Part shown: piece after piece, positions 26,602 through 36,800 of the stretch
How positions within the stretch are numbered: the first letter of the stretch is position 1
Layout of the letters: every line of letters begins with the position of its first letter
Assembly (NCBI RefSeq): GCF_900547205.1
Contig: NZ_URFY01000014.1
Location: forward strand, 1 to 64,000
Reading direction: 5' to 3'
DNA from: an uncultured Bacteroides sp.
GTDB lineage: Bacteria; Bacteroidota; Bacteroidia; Bacteroidales; Bacteroidaceae
DNA: 64,000 bases
Program-made: the position numbers and the translations under genes
The notes under the pieces: generated by a model
Told to the model about the DNA's origin: nothing
The model's input: the letters and a program-made list of their open reading frames with translations, nothing else
Database searches by the model: none

Positions 26602-28944
26602 TTAATTGAGTTTCTTTCCAGACTCTGTACATATTGTCACAAACGTCTTCGCTTCTTCCAGCACCTTCCTAATCTCACTAAGCACGCAACCGGTCTTTTC
26701 ACCTATCTCTTCCGAGAAGGATTCACCGCGGCGAGCTTCCAGCCAGTTCAATAAAGGCACGGCATCGGTAGCCCCAATCAGCGTGAAGAGCGGAAGAAGC
26801 TTATGCGCCATAGCGGCTATTCCGTCCACTTCTTCGTGTGCCAGAGATTGCTGCATCCGGTCGGCATTCTTTCCGGTTTCTTCAATAAAAGATTGAATGA
26901 TGGAATGTGCCGCTTCGGAATCGTCTTCGGAAAAGGCGGTAAGTGCGGAGAAATTCAGTGATTCCGTCTGCTGCATATCTTCCGTTATATGCGCTTCGTC
27001 GGCTGAGAGCTGGCCTTCGTTGACGGTGAGTAATAGCTCTTTCACAGTGAAAGGTTTGTGCAGACATCCGGCGAAGCCGTGCTCGTTCATAGCAGCAGTG
27101 TCTATCTCGTTGCGGGCAGTTACTGCAATCACCGGGATTGTTTTTGCCTGCGGAATGTTGGAAGCACGGAGCAACTTCACTAAGTCGAAGCCATTGATTG
27201 CCGGCATTTGTATGTCCGTCAGCAGGACGTCGAAGACGGACGTGCGAAGTTGCTCTATCAACTCTTCCAGTTGCTCGCAACACACGGCGTCGATGCCATG
27301 CTGCTTCAACATGGCGGCTGTCAGATTGAGTTGAATCTTATCATCGTCTATCAGGAGTACGCGTATCACTTTCATCGGAGGAATTGCTTCCGTCTCCGCC
27401 GACGCCGGTGAAGTGGTTCCGCTTTCGGATTCCTCCTCTTCGGCAATGGAGCTACCTACGGGATAGAGCGGCAGCACTACGGTGAAACAGCTTCCTTCTC
27501 CCAAAGTGCTTTGCACGCTAATGGTACCGTCGAGCAGAGTCACCAGCTTCTTCACTATCGACAGTCCAAGACCGAAGCCTTCTTCTCCCTGCGCACTGGT
27601 GAGACGGGTAAATTCTTGGAATATCCGTTCGCGGTCTTCGGTCGCCATTCCTTTTCCGGTATCGGAGATGGCTATCGTCAGTTTAGATGAATCGTAGGTT
27701 GCCGTCAGGGAAACTTCTCCTTTGGGAGTAAACTTCACGGCATTGGAAAGGAGGTTGTTCACAATCTGGCGGAGCCGCAATGGGTCGCTGATGTATCTTC
27801 CGTTCAGTTCGGGGGCGATGTGGCAACGCAGTGCCAAGCCTTTGGCGGCAGTGAGCGGTTCGAAACTGACGTATATTTCATCGAAAAGCTGCGAGGGATT
27901 GAAGGTGACACGGTTCACTTCCGCTTTATTGAGGTCGAGACGGTGGAAGTCGAGCAAGTCACTCACCAGTTTCAATAGGTGCTCCGAAGAGCTTTTCATG
28001 TTGTCGAGGTAGAAGCGTTGCCGCTCGTCTTCGGTCAGTCGTGACAGGAGTTCGGTATAGCCCATGATAGAGCCTAGCGGTGCTTTGAAGTCGTGCGTGA
28101 TGGCAAGCATCAGCTTTTCGCGGGCATCGAGCAAGTCCTCCGCCAACTTATTCGCTTCTTCGAGCTGACGACGGTAGCGGTTGCTACGGGAGATGTCCCG
28201 AATGATAATTATCAAGAAAAAGACGGACAGCAGTACCGCGCCGATGGCTATTCCGGCAATGGTGCGGGCGGAGCGCATCCTGACTTCCTGCTGAAGTTCG
28301 GCATCCTGCTTGGCGCGCGTGGTCATTTCCACTTCGTATTGCTTAATCAGACTATCCATCCGAGCCGTCAGCTGTGTGTTCATACGCTGATATTTCGTGC
28401 TGGTGCGCCGGATGGTTCTCTTTCGCTGCAAGCGTTTCTCCTCGGTTGCCATGCGAATCTTCTGCTGTAGGGAGTCTTTGTTGGCGGTTGGCTCGAGAAT
28501 GGTGTCGGTGGCAACCTCAAGAGATGTGTTCACCAATACAGCACTGTCTTCTTTGGAAGGGACAAACACCTCCGCCAGTCGTTTGAAGAAACCTCTCTTC
28601 TTCGGCGTGGTAATCAACGAGTCGCGCTTGGTGATGATCCGATGTTGCACTCGTTGCTGGGTGATGACGGAATCTTGTTCGGAGATGATTTCTTCAATCT
28701 CTGAAGCGGACAGCAGGCTGTCGTTTGCCTCGCTCAACACGCGTAGCATCTGTATCGTGTTCTGATCTTTCTCGTAGAGAAGAGTCAGCAAGCTGTCTGT
28801 TCGCAGATTTTGCTGGTCGTCGGCAGCCGATAAGGCTTCCATCTCCTGATGCACAAACACAAGAGAGAAAAGAAGAATCGCCAATAATAAGGTGTAACCA
28901 ATGGTTACTTTCAGTTTGGTGGAACGATAAGAAGCCATAGGCAT
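26602..28944 (-). CDS. hybrid sensor histidine kinase with receiver and Hpt domains
   Basis: A 780-residue inner-membrane phosphorelay kinase; a start two codons later (28938, MASYRST) is equally plausible. Numbered from 28944: first membrane segment about 14-31, a periplasmic region of about 190 residues that looks largely coiled-coil, and a second membrane segment 229-248. HisKA has H284 in AITHDFKAPL, and the HATPase has NAVKFT (401-406), DTGKGM and GLGLS. The receiver has D577 (LLTDIQMP) and the C-terminal Hpt domain has H714 (AMAHKLLPLF). It ends a four-gene minus-strand run. A sigma-54 activator without its own kinase is encoded divergently at the head of that run and is a possible, unproven partner. 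The signal is unknown. Confidence 0.9.
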   Translation of the reverse strand: MPMASYRSTKLKVTIGYTLLLAILLFSLVFVHQEMEALSAADDQQNLRTDSLLTLLYEKDQNTIQMLRVLSEANDSLLSASEIEEIISEQDSVITQQRVQHRIITKRDSLITTPKKRGFFKRLAEVFVPSKEDSAVLVNTSLEVATDTILEPTANKDSLQQKIRMATEEKRLQRKRTIRRTSTKYQRMNTQLTARMDSLIKQYEVEMTTRAKQDAELQQEVRMRSARTIAGIAIGAVLLSVFFLIIIIRDISRSNRYRRQLEEANKLAEDLLDAREKLMLAITHDFKAPLGSIMGYTELLSRLTEDERQRFYLDNMKSSSEHLLKLVSDLLDFHRLDLNKAEVNRVTFNPSQLFDEIYVSFEPLTAAKGLALRCHIAPELNGRYISDPLRLRQIVNNLLSNAVKFTPKGEVSLTATYDSSKLTIAISDTGKGMATEDRERIFQEFTRLTSAQGEEGFGLGLSIVKKLVTLLDGTISVQSTLGEGSCFTVVLPLYPVGSSIAEEEESESGTTSPASAETEAIPPMKVIRVLLIDDDKIQLNLTAAMLKQHGIDAVCCEQLEELIEQLRTSVFDVLLTDIQMPAINGFDLVKLLRASNIPQAKTIPVIAVTARNEIDTAAMNEHGFAGCLHKPFTVKELLLTVNEGQLSADEAHITEDMQQTESLNFSALTAFSEDDSEAAHSIIQSFIEETGKNADRMQQSLAHEEVDGIAAMAHKLLPLFTLIGATDAVPLLNWLEARRGESFSEEIGEKTGCVLSEIRKVLEEAKTFVTICTESGKKLN

Positions 28945-28965
28945 TTGCTAATTATAAGTTATAAG

Positions 28966-30309
28966 TCAAGAAGCGGATTTCGTCATGTAGTTGAAACGCC
29001 ACCATAGCATCAGTCCCGCACTGGTCAGCCCGAAGGGGAATGCCATCCAGACACCGATAATCCCCCATCCCATTACAAAGCCGCAGAAGTAACCCACTGG
29101 CAATGAAATCATGAAATAGGCGACGAAGGCGATTACCATCATCAGCTTGACATCCGAGATACCGCGCAGGGCATTGGCAAAAGTTATCTGCAACCCGTCG
29201 CCAAACTGATAGAATAGGAAAGGGAATATAAGGGAAGTCACCATTGCCGCTACCTCGGGACTGTCGGTGAACCAACTGCCCAAATGATTGCGGCAAAGAA
29301 ACACGATGAGTGAAAGGACAACGCCCATCGCCATCATCACATGAAAGCCCGCATATGCCGAACGGCGCACATTGACCGTATCGTGCTGCCCCTGAAAGTT
29401 ACTGACGCGAACGGCAACTGCCGCTCCCATGCCGTAGTACATCATAAAGGTGAACTGGGAGATTGCCAACATCACCTGATGGGAAGCTAATGCGATGGTT
29501 CCCAACCAACCAATCATGATGGCACTCAAACTAAAAGAAGCTGTCTCCATCCCCATCTGAAAAGCAATCGGCCAGCCGAGCGAGTTGAGACGGGCAAATA
29601 TGGGACGCGACCATTTCAGCGCGAAGAAACCCTCTTTATAACGCTGGAACCGAGGACTGCGGAAGAAGATAATGGCAAATACGACCACCATCATGATGCG
29701 CGAGAAGAGGGTACTGATACCCGCACCGAGCAAACCCAATTCGGGCAATCCAATTTTACCGTATATAAGGACGTAGTTACCGATGATATTCAGCACGTTT
29801 CCTCCAAGCAGTATCCACATGGCGGTCTTTGTGTCTGTGATTCCGTCGGTGAACTGCTTGAAACCATTGAAGAGCATGACGAAAATAAGAGAGCCGAGCA
29901 GAACAAGGTAGTAGGGTTTTATCAAGGGAATCAGTTCTTCCGGCTGCCCGAGGTTCTCTATGTTGAAGTAGAGGATGCTCATGCCGATAGTCAGCAGGAA
30001 GGCTACAAGCAGGTTTGCCAACAGACTGCAACGCAATGCCTGTCCGGCAGGGGCAAACTGATGCGTTCCGAACAAGCCGCCTACAATAGGCGTCAGTCCA
30101 TAAGAGAAACCAGTGCTGAAGATAATAACAAGATTGAATACATTGTTGACGAAAGAGGCTGCGCCCAGTTCGATGGTGCTATGATGACCAATCATCAAAG
30201 TATCGGCAAAGCCCAGAACGATGACGCCTATCTGGCCGATAACGATAGGCAAACCGAGAGTGAATAATGCTTTATAATGATCTTTGTATGTCCTATATAG
30301 TCTCTGCAT
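28966..30309 (-). CDS. MATE family efflux transporter
   Basis: A 447-residue inner-membrane protein with about 12 hydrophobic spans that would export cationic or drug-like compounds using Na+ or H+ gradients. The N-terminal LFTLGLPIVIGQIGVIVLGF with DTLMIG is typical of the NorM/MATE family. The frame is open to 30471, but the ATG at 30309 (MQRLYRTYKDHYK) is chosen. It is the one that leaves a normal short cytoplasmic N terminus and overlaps the upstream M16 gene by only 17 bases. The substrate cannot be told from sequence. Confidence 0.9.
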   Translation of the reverse strand: MQRLYRTYKDHYKALFTLGLPIVIGQIGVIVLGFADTLMIGHHSTIELGAASFVNNVFNLVIIFSTGFSYGLTPIVGGLFGTHQFAPAGQALRCSLLANLLVAFLLTIGMSILYFNIENLGQPEELIPLIKPYYLVLLGSLIFVMLFNGFKQFTDGITDTKTAMWILLGGNVLNIIGNYVLIYGKIGLPELGLLGAGISTLFSRIMMVVVFAIIFFRSPRFQRYKEGFFALKWSRPIFARLNSLGWPIAFQMGMETASFSLSAIMIGWLGTIALASHQVMLAISQFTFMMYYGMGAAVAVRVSNFQGQHDTVNVRRSAYAGFHVMMAMGVVLSLIVFLCRNHLGSWFTDSPEVAAMVTSLIFPFLFYQFGDGLQITFANALRGISDVKLMMVIAFVAYFMISLPVGYFCGFVMGWGIIGVWMAFPFGLTSAGLMLWWRFNYMTKSAS

Positions 30310-31540
30310 AAGTTTTCTTATAATATAATACCACACTGTTCTCCCTACGGAAACCGGACCGGGCAACAGCTTGCAACTGCTCCGCAGTGACTGAACGATA
30401 ACGTTCCACCTCTTTTTCCATATCTTCCGCCCGACCGAGCAATTCGTACCAGGCAAGATTGGTAGCCACATTCAGATAATTCATATTGCCGAATATCTGA
30501 GTAGACTCAAACTTGTTCTTCACCTTCTCCAACTCCTGCTCGTCTACCAACTCCTGCTGCAACCGCTCCAACTCTTCGCGCACTGCCGCTTCCGCCTGTT
30601 CCAAAGTGACTCCCGCCGAAGGCTTACCGGAAATATGAAACAGCCCGGCATCTACGCTGCCGGAAATATATGCGTCGATGCTTGAGAACATCTGTCTCTC
30701 TTGCACCAACCGCTGATTGAGACGGCTCGAACGGCCGTTGCTCAACAAGTCCGAAAGGATATCGAATGCATAATAATCAGGATGGCGATGATCGCACATA
30801 TGAAAAGCCATGAAGAGTGCGTCGAGCGGCACATTGCGTTCCACCGTTAGCCTGCGTTCTTCCGTTTGCTCCGGCTCCTGCGGCAATGCCCGTTGCGGGA
30901 CATCCCTGCGGGGAATGGGACCAAACCACTTCTCGGTGAACGCCACAGCATCTTCAAAGGTGATGTTTCCCGTCACGGACAAGATGGCATTGTTGGGCGC
31001 ATAGAACCGGAAGAAGAATGCTTTCACATCTTCCAACGTTGCATTGGCAATGTGCGATAAGTCTTTTCCGATAGTAGGCCACTGGTAAGGGTGCACCCGA
31101 TACGCCAAAGGGCGCAAGAGATGGCTGACATCTCCGTAAGGCTGGTTCAGGCTGCGCTGCTTGAACTCCTCCATTACTACCCCTCGCTGCACTTCCAGGC
31201 TCCGCTCGCTGAAATCAAGGCTCAGCATACGGTCGGACTCCAACCAGAAGCCGGTTTCCACATTTTGCCGGGGCACAGTGAGGTAGTAATTGGTGATATC
31301 ATTGTTCGTCCAGGCATTATTCTCGCCTCCCGCCAGTTGCAGCGGCCCGTCATAATCGGGAATATTGACCGAACCGCCGAACATCAGATGCTCGAACAGG
31401 TGGGCAAAGCCGGTATGGTCGGGATGTTCGTCGCGAGCTCCCACGTTATACAATATATTGAGTGCTACCATCTGCGTACTTTCATCCTGCGAATGTACCA
31501 GCCGCAGACCGTTATCGAGAATATGCCTGTTTATCTTCAT
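30293..31540 (-). CDS. M16 family zinc peptidase
   Basis: A 415-residue peptidase of the pitrilysin/processing-peptidase type. The inverted zinc motif HLFEH (47-51), with the downstream glutamate near E124/E125 in VVMEEFKQRS, shows an active N-terminal half. The second half (about 215-410) is the non-catalytic M16C domain. No signal peptide is visible, so it is probably cytoplasmic. One-chain enzymes of this size usually work as dimers. It follows the cyclophilin gene by 30 bases and overlaps the MATE gene. The substrate is unknown. Confidence 0.9.
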   Translation of the reverse strand: MKINRHILDNGLRLVHSQDESTQMVALNILYNVGARDEHPDHTGFAHLFEHLMFGGSVNIPDYDGPLQLAGGENNAWTNNDITNYYLTVPRQNVETGFWLESDRMLSLDFSERSLEVQRGVVMEEFKQRSLNQPYGDVSHLLRPLAYRVHPYQWPTIGKDLSHIANATLEDVKAFFFRFYAPNNAILSVTGNITFEDAVAFTEKWFGPIPRRDVPQRALPQEPEQTEERRLTVERNVPLDALFMAFHMCDHRHPDYYAFDILSDLLSNGRSSRLNQRLVQERQMFSSIDAYISGSVDAGLFHISGKPSAGVTLEQAEAAVREELERLQQELVDEQELEKVKNKFESTQIFGNMNYLNVATNLAWYELLGRAEDMEKEVERYRSVTAEQLQAVARSGFRRENSVVLYYKKTYAETI

Positions 31541-31570
31541 AGTTGTGCCTCTCCCAAGGCTTAGTTTAAA

Positions 31571-32407
31571 TTATTCGATTGTTACCTTTGTTATCTTCAC
31601 GTCTTCTTCGGGGCGGTCGCTACGGTCTGTCTTCACCTGCTGAATTTTATCCACCACGTCCAAACCTTCCACTACTTCGCCGAATACGGTGTATTCACCA
31701 TCCAAGTGCGGAGTTCCGCCTACGGTAGTATAGGCTTCTATCTGCTCCGGAGTGAAATGGAAGTCCGGCTCTTTGGCAGCCATTTCCTGTGCTTGTGCAA
31801 AGAGTTTCTCCTGCAAATCATAAAGTCCGTCTTCGTCGTTCGACTTACGCATCTTATAGATTTCTTTCATATGCTTCTGCGCAAGTGTATTGAAGATAAC
31901 ATTCACTCTGTTCTCGTTCATCTGGCTTTCCATGTTCAGCAAAGTAGAGTCATTGTATACCTTGCCCGTCACGATATAGAACTGGCAACCGGAAGATTCC
32001 TTCTTCGGGTTCACATTATCTCCCTGGCGTGCAGCCGACAACGCCCCTTTCTTATGGAAATATTTCGGGTATACGAACTCCGCAGGAACCGTATAGCCCA
32101 CATCTCCGGCACCCAGCATCTTTCCCTTAGGCGCATTCTTCGAGTCGGGGTCGCCTGCCTGAATCATAAAGTCCTTGATGACACGATGAAACAATGTGCC
32201 TTCATAGGTTCCTTCTTTCACCAACTTGATGAAATTATCACGATGCTTCGGTGTCTCATCATACAACTTTACTGTAATATCTCCGGCAGTTGTTTCAATC
32301 TTTACCAACGTTTCTTTATCCATGTCTCCTTCTTTTTTTGTACCTGTCTTGCACGATGTCAATCCGCAAAACGATATAGTTAATAGTATTAATAGAACCT
32401 TTTTCAT
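31571..32407 (-). CDS. cyclophilin-type peptidyl-prolyl isomerase lipoprotein
   Basis: A 278-residue lipoprotein with lipobox LTSC (C19) that would assist folding of envelope proteins by proline cis-trans isomerisation. The cyclophilin core has the typical FHRVIKDFMIQAGDP and SGCQFYIVTG motifs and ends near FGEVVEGLDVVDKIQ. An insertion of about 65 residues (around 155-220, rich in Lys, Glu and Met) before the final strands makes it longer than an ordinary cyclophilin. It heads a run of four minus-strand genes. A TATATTTG promoter box lies 26 bases upstream. Confidence 0.9.
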   Translation of the reverse strand: MKKVLLILLTISFCGLTSCKTGTKKEGDMDKETLVKIETTAGDITVKLYDETPKHRDNFIKLVKEGTYEGTLFHRVIKDFMIQAGDPDSKNAPKGKMLGAGDVGYTVPAEFVYPKYFHKKGALSAARQGDNVNPKKESSGCQFYIVTGKVYNDSTLLNMESQMNENRVNVIFNTLAQKHMKEIYKMRKSNDEDGLYDLQEKLFAQAQEMAAKEPDFHFTPEQIEAYTTVGGTPHLDGEYTVFGEVVEGLDVVDKIQQVKTDRSDRPEEDVKITKVTIE

Positions 32408-32432
32408 AACGCTTTTATTTAATTTAAGTTTG

Positions 32433-32440
32433 CAAATATA
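32433..32440 (-). promoter_or_regulatory. Bacteroides -7 box for the cyclophilin operon
   Basis: TATATTTG on the minus strand, an exact TAnnTTTG. It is 21 bases from the divergent box at 32462-32469, so the two transcripts share a very short control region. Confidence 0.6.
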
Positions 32441-32461
32441 CCACTTTCACCTAAATCCTCT

Positions 32462-32469
32462 TACCTTTG
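32462..32469 (+). promoter_or_regulatory. Bacteroides -7 box for the sigma-54 activator gene
   Basis: TACCTTTG, an exact TAnnTTTG, 28 bases before the ATG. Confidence 0.6.
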
Positions 32470-32497
32470 TGACTTAAAAGAATCAAAACTTGACATA

Positions 32498-33877
32498 ATG
32501 AGGTCCATATTAATCGTTGAAGATGATATAACTTTTGGAATGATGCTAAAAACGTGGTTAGGCAAAAAAGGGTTTGAAGTGTCGTCTGTAAGTACAATTG
32601 CACGTGCACGGAAGCACATCGAAAGCCAAAACACCGATTTGGTATTATCGGATTTACGCTTACCCGACCACGATGGTATCGACCTCCTGAAATGGATGAA
32701 CGAACAGGGATTGAACATTCCTCTGATTATAATGACCGGCTACGCGGATATTCAATCGGCCGTGCAGGCGATGAAACTCGGAGCTAAAGATTATATTGCC
32801 AAACCAGTGAATCCGGAAGAACTGCTGAAGAAAATCTCCGAAGCACTGCAAGCCGAAGGAACACCTGCTGCGCAGCCCTCCGCAAAAAGTCCTTCTACTT
32901 CTTCTAAAAAAGCTCCATCCACCCCCTCCAAGGATAATACAGGAACTCATAGCGCCTATCTGGAAGGAGAAAGCGATGCTGCCAAACAGCTTTACAACTA
33001 CGTAGGCCTGGTAGCTCCTACCAATATGTCTGTTCTTATCAACGGCTCCAGCGGAACGGGGAAAGAGTATGTGGCACACCGCATCCACCAACTCAGCAAG
33101 CGAAACGATAAACCGTTTATTGCCGTAGATTGCGGTTCTATTCCGAAAGAACTGGCGGCTTCCGAGTTTTTCGGCCATATCAAAGGCTCTTTCACCGGAG
33201 CACTGAATGATAAAACGGGGGCTTTCGTTGCTGCCAACGGCGGGACTATCTTTCTGGATGAAATAGGGAATCTCAGTTATGAGGTGCAGATACAGTTGCT
33301 TCGTGCCTTGCAGGAGAGAAAGATTCGTCCGGTGGGTTCTACTCAAGAGATATCCGTTGATATCCGTTTGGTATCCGCCACCAATGAGAATCTGGAACAG
33401 GCCATCGAAAAGGGTACATTCCGCGAAGATCTCTTCCACCGTATCAATGAGTTTACCCTACGAATGCCCGACCTGAAAGAACGGAAAGAGGATATCTTAC
33501 TCTTCGCCAACTTCTTCCTCGACCAGGCCAACAGGGAATTGGATAAACATCTCATCGGCTTTGATCCTAAAGCTTCTCAGGCATTGCTCAATTATCATTG
33601 GCCGGGCAACCTCCGCCAGATGAAGAATATTGTGAAAAGAGCGACTTTGCTGGCTCAAGGTAATTTCATCACACTATTTGAACTGGGAACCGAACTGCTC
33701 GAGACTCATGTATCTTGCGCTACGAGCATGGCGCTTCGCAATGAGGATACGGAGAAAGAACATATTCTGGAAGCATTGCGCCAAACCGGAAATAACAAGA
33801 GCAAAGCTGCGCAACTACTCAATATCGACCGGAAAACGCTATACAATAAACTGAAGCTCTACAATATTGATTTGTAA
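32498..33877 (+). CDS. NtrC-family sigma-54-dependent response regulator
   Basis: A 459-residue cytoplasmic activator. The receiver domain (1-115) has phosphoacceptor D52 (LVLSDLRLP) and K102. A Ser/Pro/Lys-rich linker (120-150) follows. The AAA+ domain (about 155-390) has Walker A GSSGTGKE (183-190), Walker B IFLDEIGN (251-258) and the sigma-54 contact loop GSFTGA (230-235), one residue off the usual GAFTGA. The Fis-type HTH lies at the C terminus (NNKSKAAQLLNIDRKTLYNK). No kinase is adjacent on the same strand; the divergent operon ends in a hybrid kinase that could feed it. Its 3' end abuts the HTCS gene with one base between the stops. Confidence 0.92.
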   Translation: MRSILIVEDDITFGMMLKTWLGKKGFEVSSVSTIARARKHIESQNTDLVLSDLRLPDHDGIDLLKWMNEQGLNIPLIIMTGYADIQSAVQAMKLGAKDYIAKPVNPEELLKKISEALQAEGTPAAQPSAKSPSTSSKKAPSTPSKDNTGTHSAYLEGESDAAKQLYNYVGLVAPTNMSVLINGSSGTGKEYVAHRIHQLSKRNDKPFIAVDCGSIPKELAASEFFGHIKGSFTGALNDKTGAFVAANGGTIFLDEIGNLSYEVQIQLLRALQERKIRPVGSTQEISVDIRLVSATNENLEQAIEKGTFREDLFHRINEFTLRMPDLKERKEDILLFANFFLDQANRELDKHLIGFDPKASQALLNYHWPGNLRQMKNIVKRATLLAQGNFITLFELGTELLETHVSCATSMALRNEDTEKEHILEALRQTGNNKSKAAQLLNIDRKTLYNKLKLYNIDL

Positions 33878-33878
33878 A

Positions 33879-36800
33879 CTACGCATTCATATATTTGGAA
33901 GGAGAAACACCGAATTGCTCCGTGAAATGTTTGCGTAATGTACGTGTATCAGAATAGCCTACCATTTCAGATATCTCTTGAATAGAATACCTGTTTTCCA
34001 GAATCAATGACGCCGCCTTGCTGATGCGTATGCTGCGAATCATATCTATGACGGATTTCTCACTGCGTTGCTTTACCTTGCGATAGAGCGTAGGTTGACT
34101 CATGTTTAGTTGTTCTGCCAGCATCTTTACATTGAAGTCTTCGTTGGAGAGATTGACCTCTATTATATGGATGAGCTGTTGCAGGAAAGCATCCTCTTTC
34201 GCTCCCTCTTCCGAATCCTGTTTCAACATCAACGCCTTAGTATAGATTCGTTTCAACCGCTCGCGCTGTTGAATCAGATTCTCGACTTTTGCCTTTAGAA
34301 TCTCCGGATTGAATGGCTTCATCATATAATCGTCTGCACCGCTATTGGCTCCTTGCAGCATATCAGCATCTTCGGCTTTTGCAGTCAGCATTAGAATAGG
34401 GATATGTGCCGTTTCCTGTTGCGCACGTATCTCCCGACAACAGGTAAAGCCGTCTTTTACAGGCATCATCACATCCGAAATTACCAAATCGGGCAATTGC
34501 TCTTTTGCCACACGCACTCCTTCTTCGCCATTACCGGCTTCGTATACTGTGTATTTAGAGAAAAATAGACTCCGAATGTATTGGCGTACATCTTCGTTAT
34601 CTTCGATTATCAGTAAAGTCTTCTTAGTCAGCTTTTCTTGTGTTCCATCTTCTTCTAGGGAGAGAAACAAATCGGGCTTCATCTCAGCTTCTTTCTTCGC
34701 ACTCTTCTTCGGGCTACTTATCAGTTCGTAAGTATCTTGTGCAAAATGGTCCTTCCCTTCAGGGATATACAACACAAACGTACTTCCATCGCCCGGCAAG
34801 CTTTCCAATGTTACCAAACCGTGGTGCAAGTCCATCGTATTCTTTACTATATGCAATCCTATGCCTATCTTCGTCGATATTTCAGGTACATTCTCTCCTG
34901 TTATGAACGACTCAAAGATGTGTTTCTGCATATCCTTCGGTATACCTGTGCCCGTATCCGAAACGGCTATCTGACAATAGCCCTGTTCGTCTTTAACGAT
35001 ATGAGAAACCGAAAGCAAGATGCTGCCTCCCGAAGATGTATACTTAAAGGCATTTGAAAGCAGGTTTTGCACGGCAGAGAAAATCTTGTTATCATCTACC
35101 CAATACATAAGTCTTCCTTCGGGCAGGTTAACTTCAAAGTGTATACCTCTAATCTCCGACATCTGATGAAATGGTTCCGACACATTCTTTATCAATTGCA
35201 CTAAGTCGGTTTCAATCAACTGGAGTTTTATCATCCCTGCCTCTATTTTCTGTACATAAAGCAAATGATCAGCCAAGGTATGCAATAGGGTGGCATTCTT
35301 AAACATCACCTGAAGTTTCTTATAAGAATCGGCTAACGGATTACTCTGCTTCATCAATTCCTGCAATGGCGCAAGTATCAAAGTCAAAGGTGTACGCAGT
35401 TCGTGGGCGACACCCGTGAAGAAGTTCTCTCGTTCCATACGTATCTGTCGTTCTTTCTCACGTTCCAGATTTACAGTCAGCAGCTCATGCTTCATCTGCA
35501 TCTCGCTTTCCAAACGCTTCTGACGTATTCTTATCAGTCGGATGCAATAGGCTATTCCTGCCAATACCAGCATGATGATGAGAATACGGAATGCCAGCGT
35601 ATTGCTCCAATGAGGAAGTATGACTATCTTCAAAGAAGTTACGGGACCCGTCTGCCCATCCGGGTAGATGTTCTTTACTTCAAATACGTAATCTCCTGCA
35701 GATAAATTGGTATAGGACGCTTTTTCCCCTTCATCAGATATCAGCCAATGCTCCTGATAAGGTAGGAGTCGGTAATTGTATTTCTGTTGTTCGTTTGAAT
35801 AAGACAGGTTATTGAACACTAAAGAGAAGTCGCGGTTATCGTTATTCAATATCACCCAGTCTGTATACGAAACCATTTTGTCGAGCACAATCTGCCCATT
35901 TATCTTTTCCCCTATCTCGACCGAACGGTTATCAACCTCTATACCGGTAATCAATACTCGTTCATTATTGGGATAGGCCTCTATCTCATCCGGGTTAAAG
36001 TAAGTCAAACTCTGGTTATTGCCAAAAAACAAAATGTTATTGCTGAATAAGGCAGAACGGTTACTCCCTGCAATATAGTAATTATAGAAAAGGTGTTGAT
36101 GACGACTGTAACGTGATATTCCCGAATTGCTGCCTAGCCAAATACGCCCTTTACTATCTTCTGCGATACACCCGATAAAGTTACTGCACAGTCCATTGCC
36201 GGTAGTATAAAACTCACGAATAGCATCCAGATGGGGCGGAAGAATGGCAAATCCATCAATATAGCCAATATATAGATTACCATCCGAAGAAGTCAATAGT
36301 GAACGTACTGAATGGTATTCGATATTTGCTCTCTGTTCGTAACCACCCTTTGCCGTTATATCTCCTGTAGCAGATTCTACAACCTTACAGACTCCCTGAT
36401 TACTCGTTCCCAGCCATATCGTTCCATCTTTTGTTCCGGCAATGGCTCGTATAAAGAGAGGTTCTTTCTCATTTAAGCATTGTTCCACAGGTAATTTTAC
36501 GCATGTCCCTGTTTGGAGAAGATATAATAGCAAACCATCTTCCGTGCCTATCCAAAGCCGCTTTTTCTTATCTATATGCAAAGACCACACAGGTGACTTG
36601 TTAACGCCTCCATTTATCAATAAAGCCTGCATAGAAAATCTTCCGGTTTCACTATTATACACCGTCAACGTGCCATCCCGATTTCCGAACCAAAGATTGC
36701 CTACAGAATCTTTCAGCGCACACAGTACCGTTTCTTTCAAATCTCCTTTATATGTTTCCGCTTTAGAAAAGGTGAGCTTTTTCCCCTTAACATATGGCAT

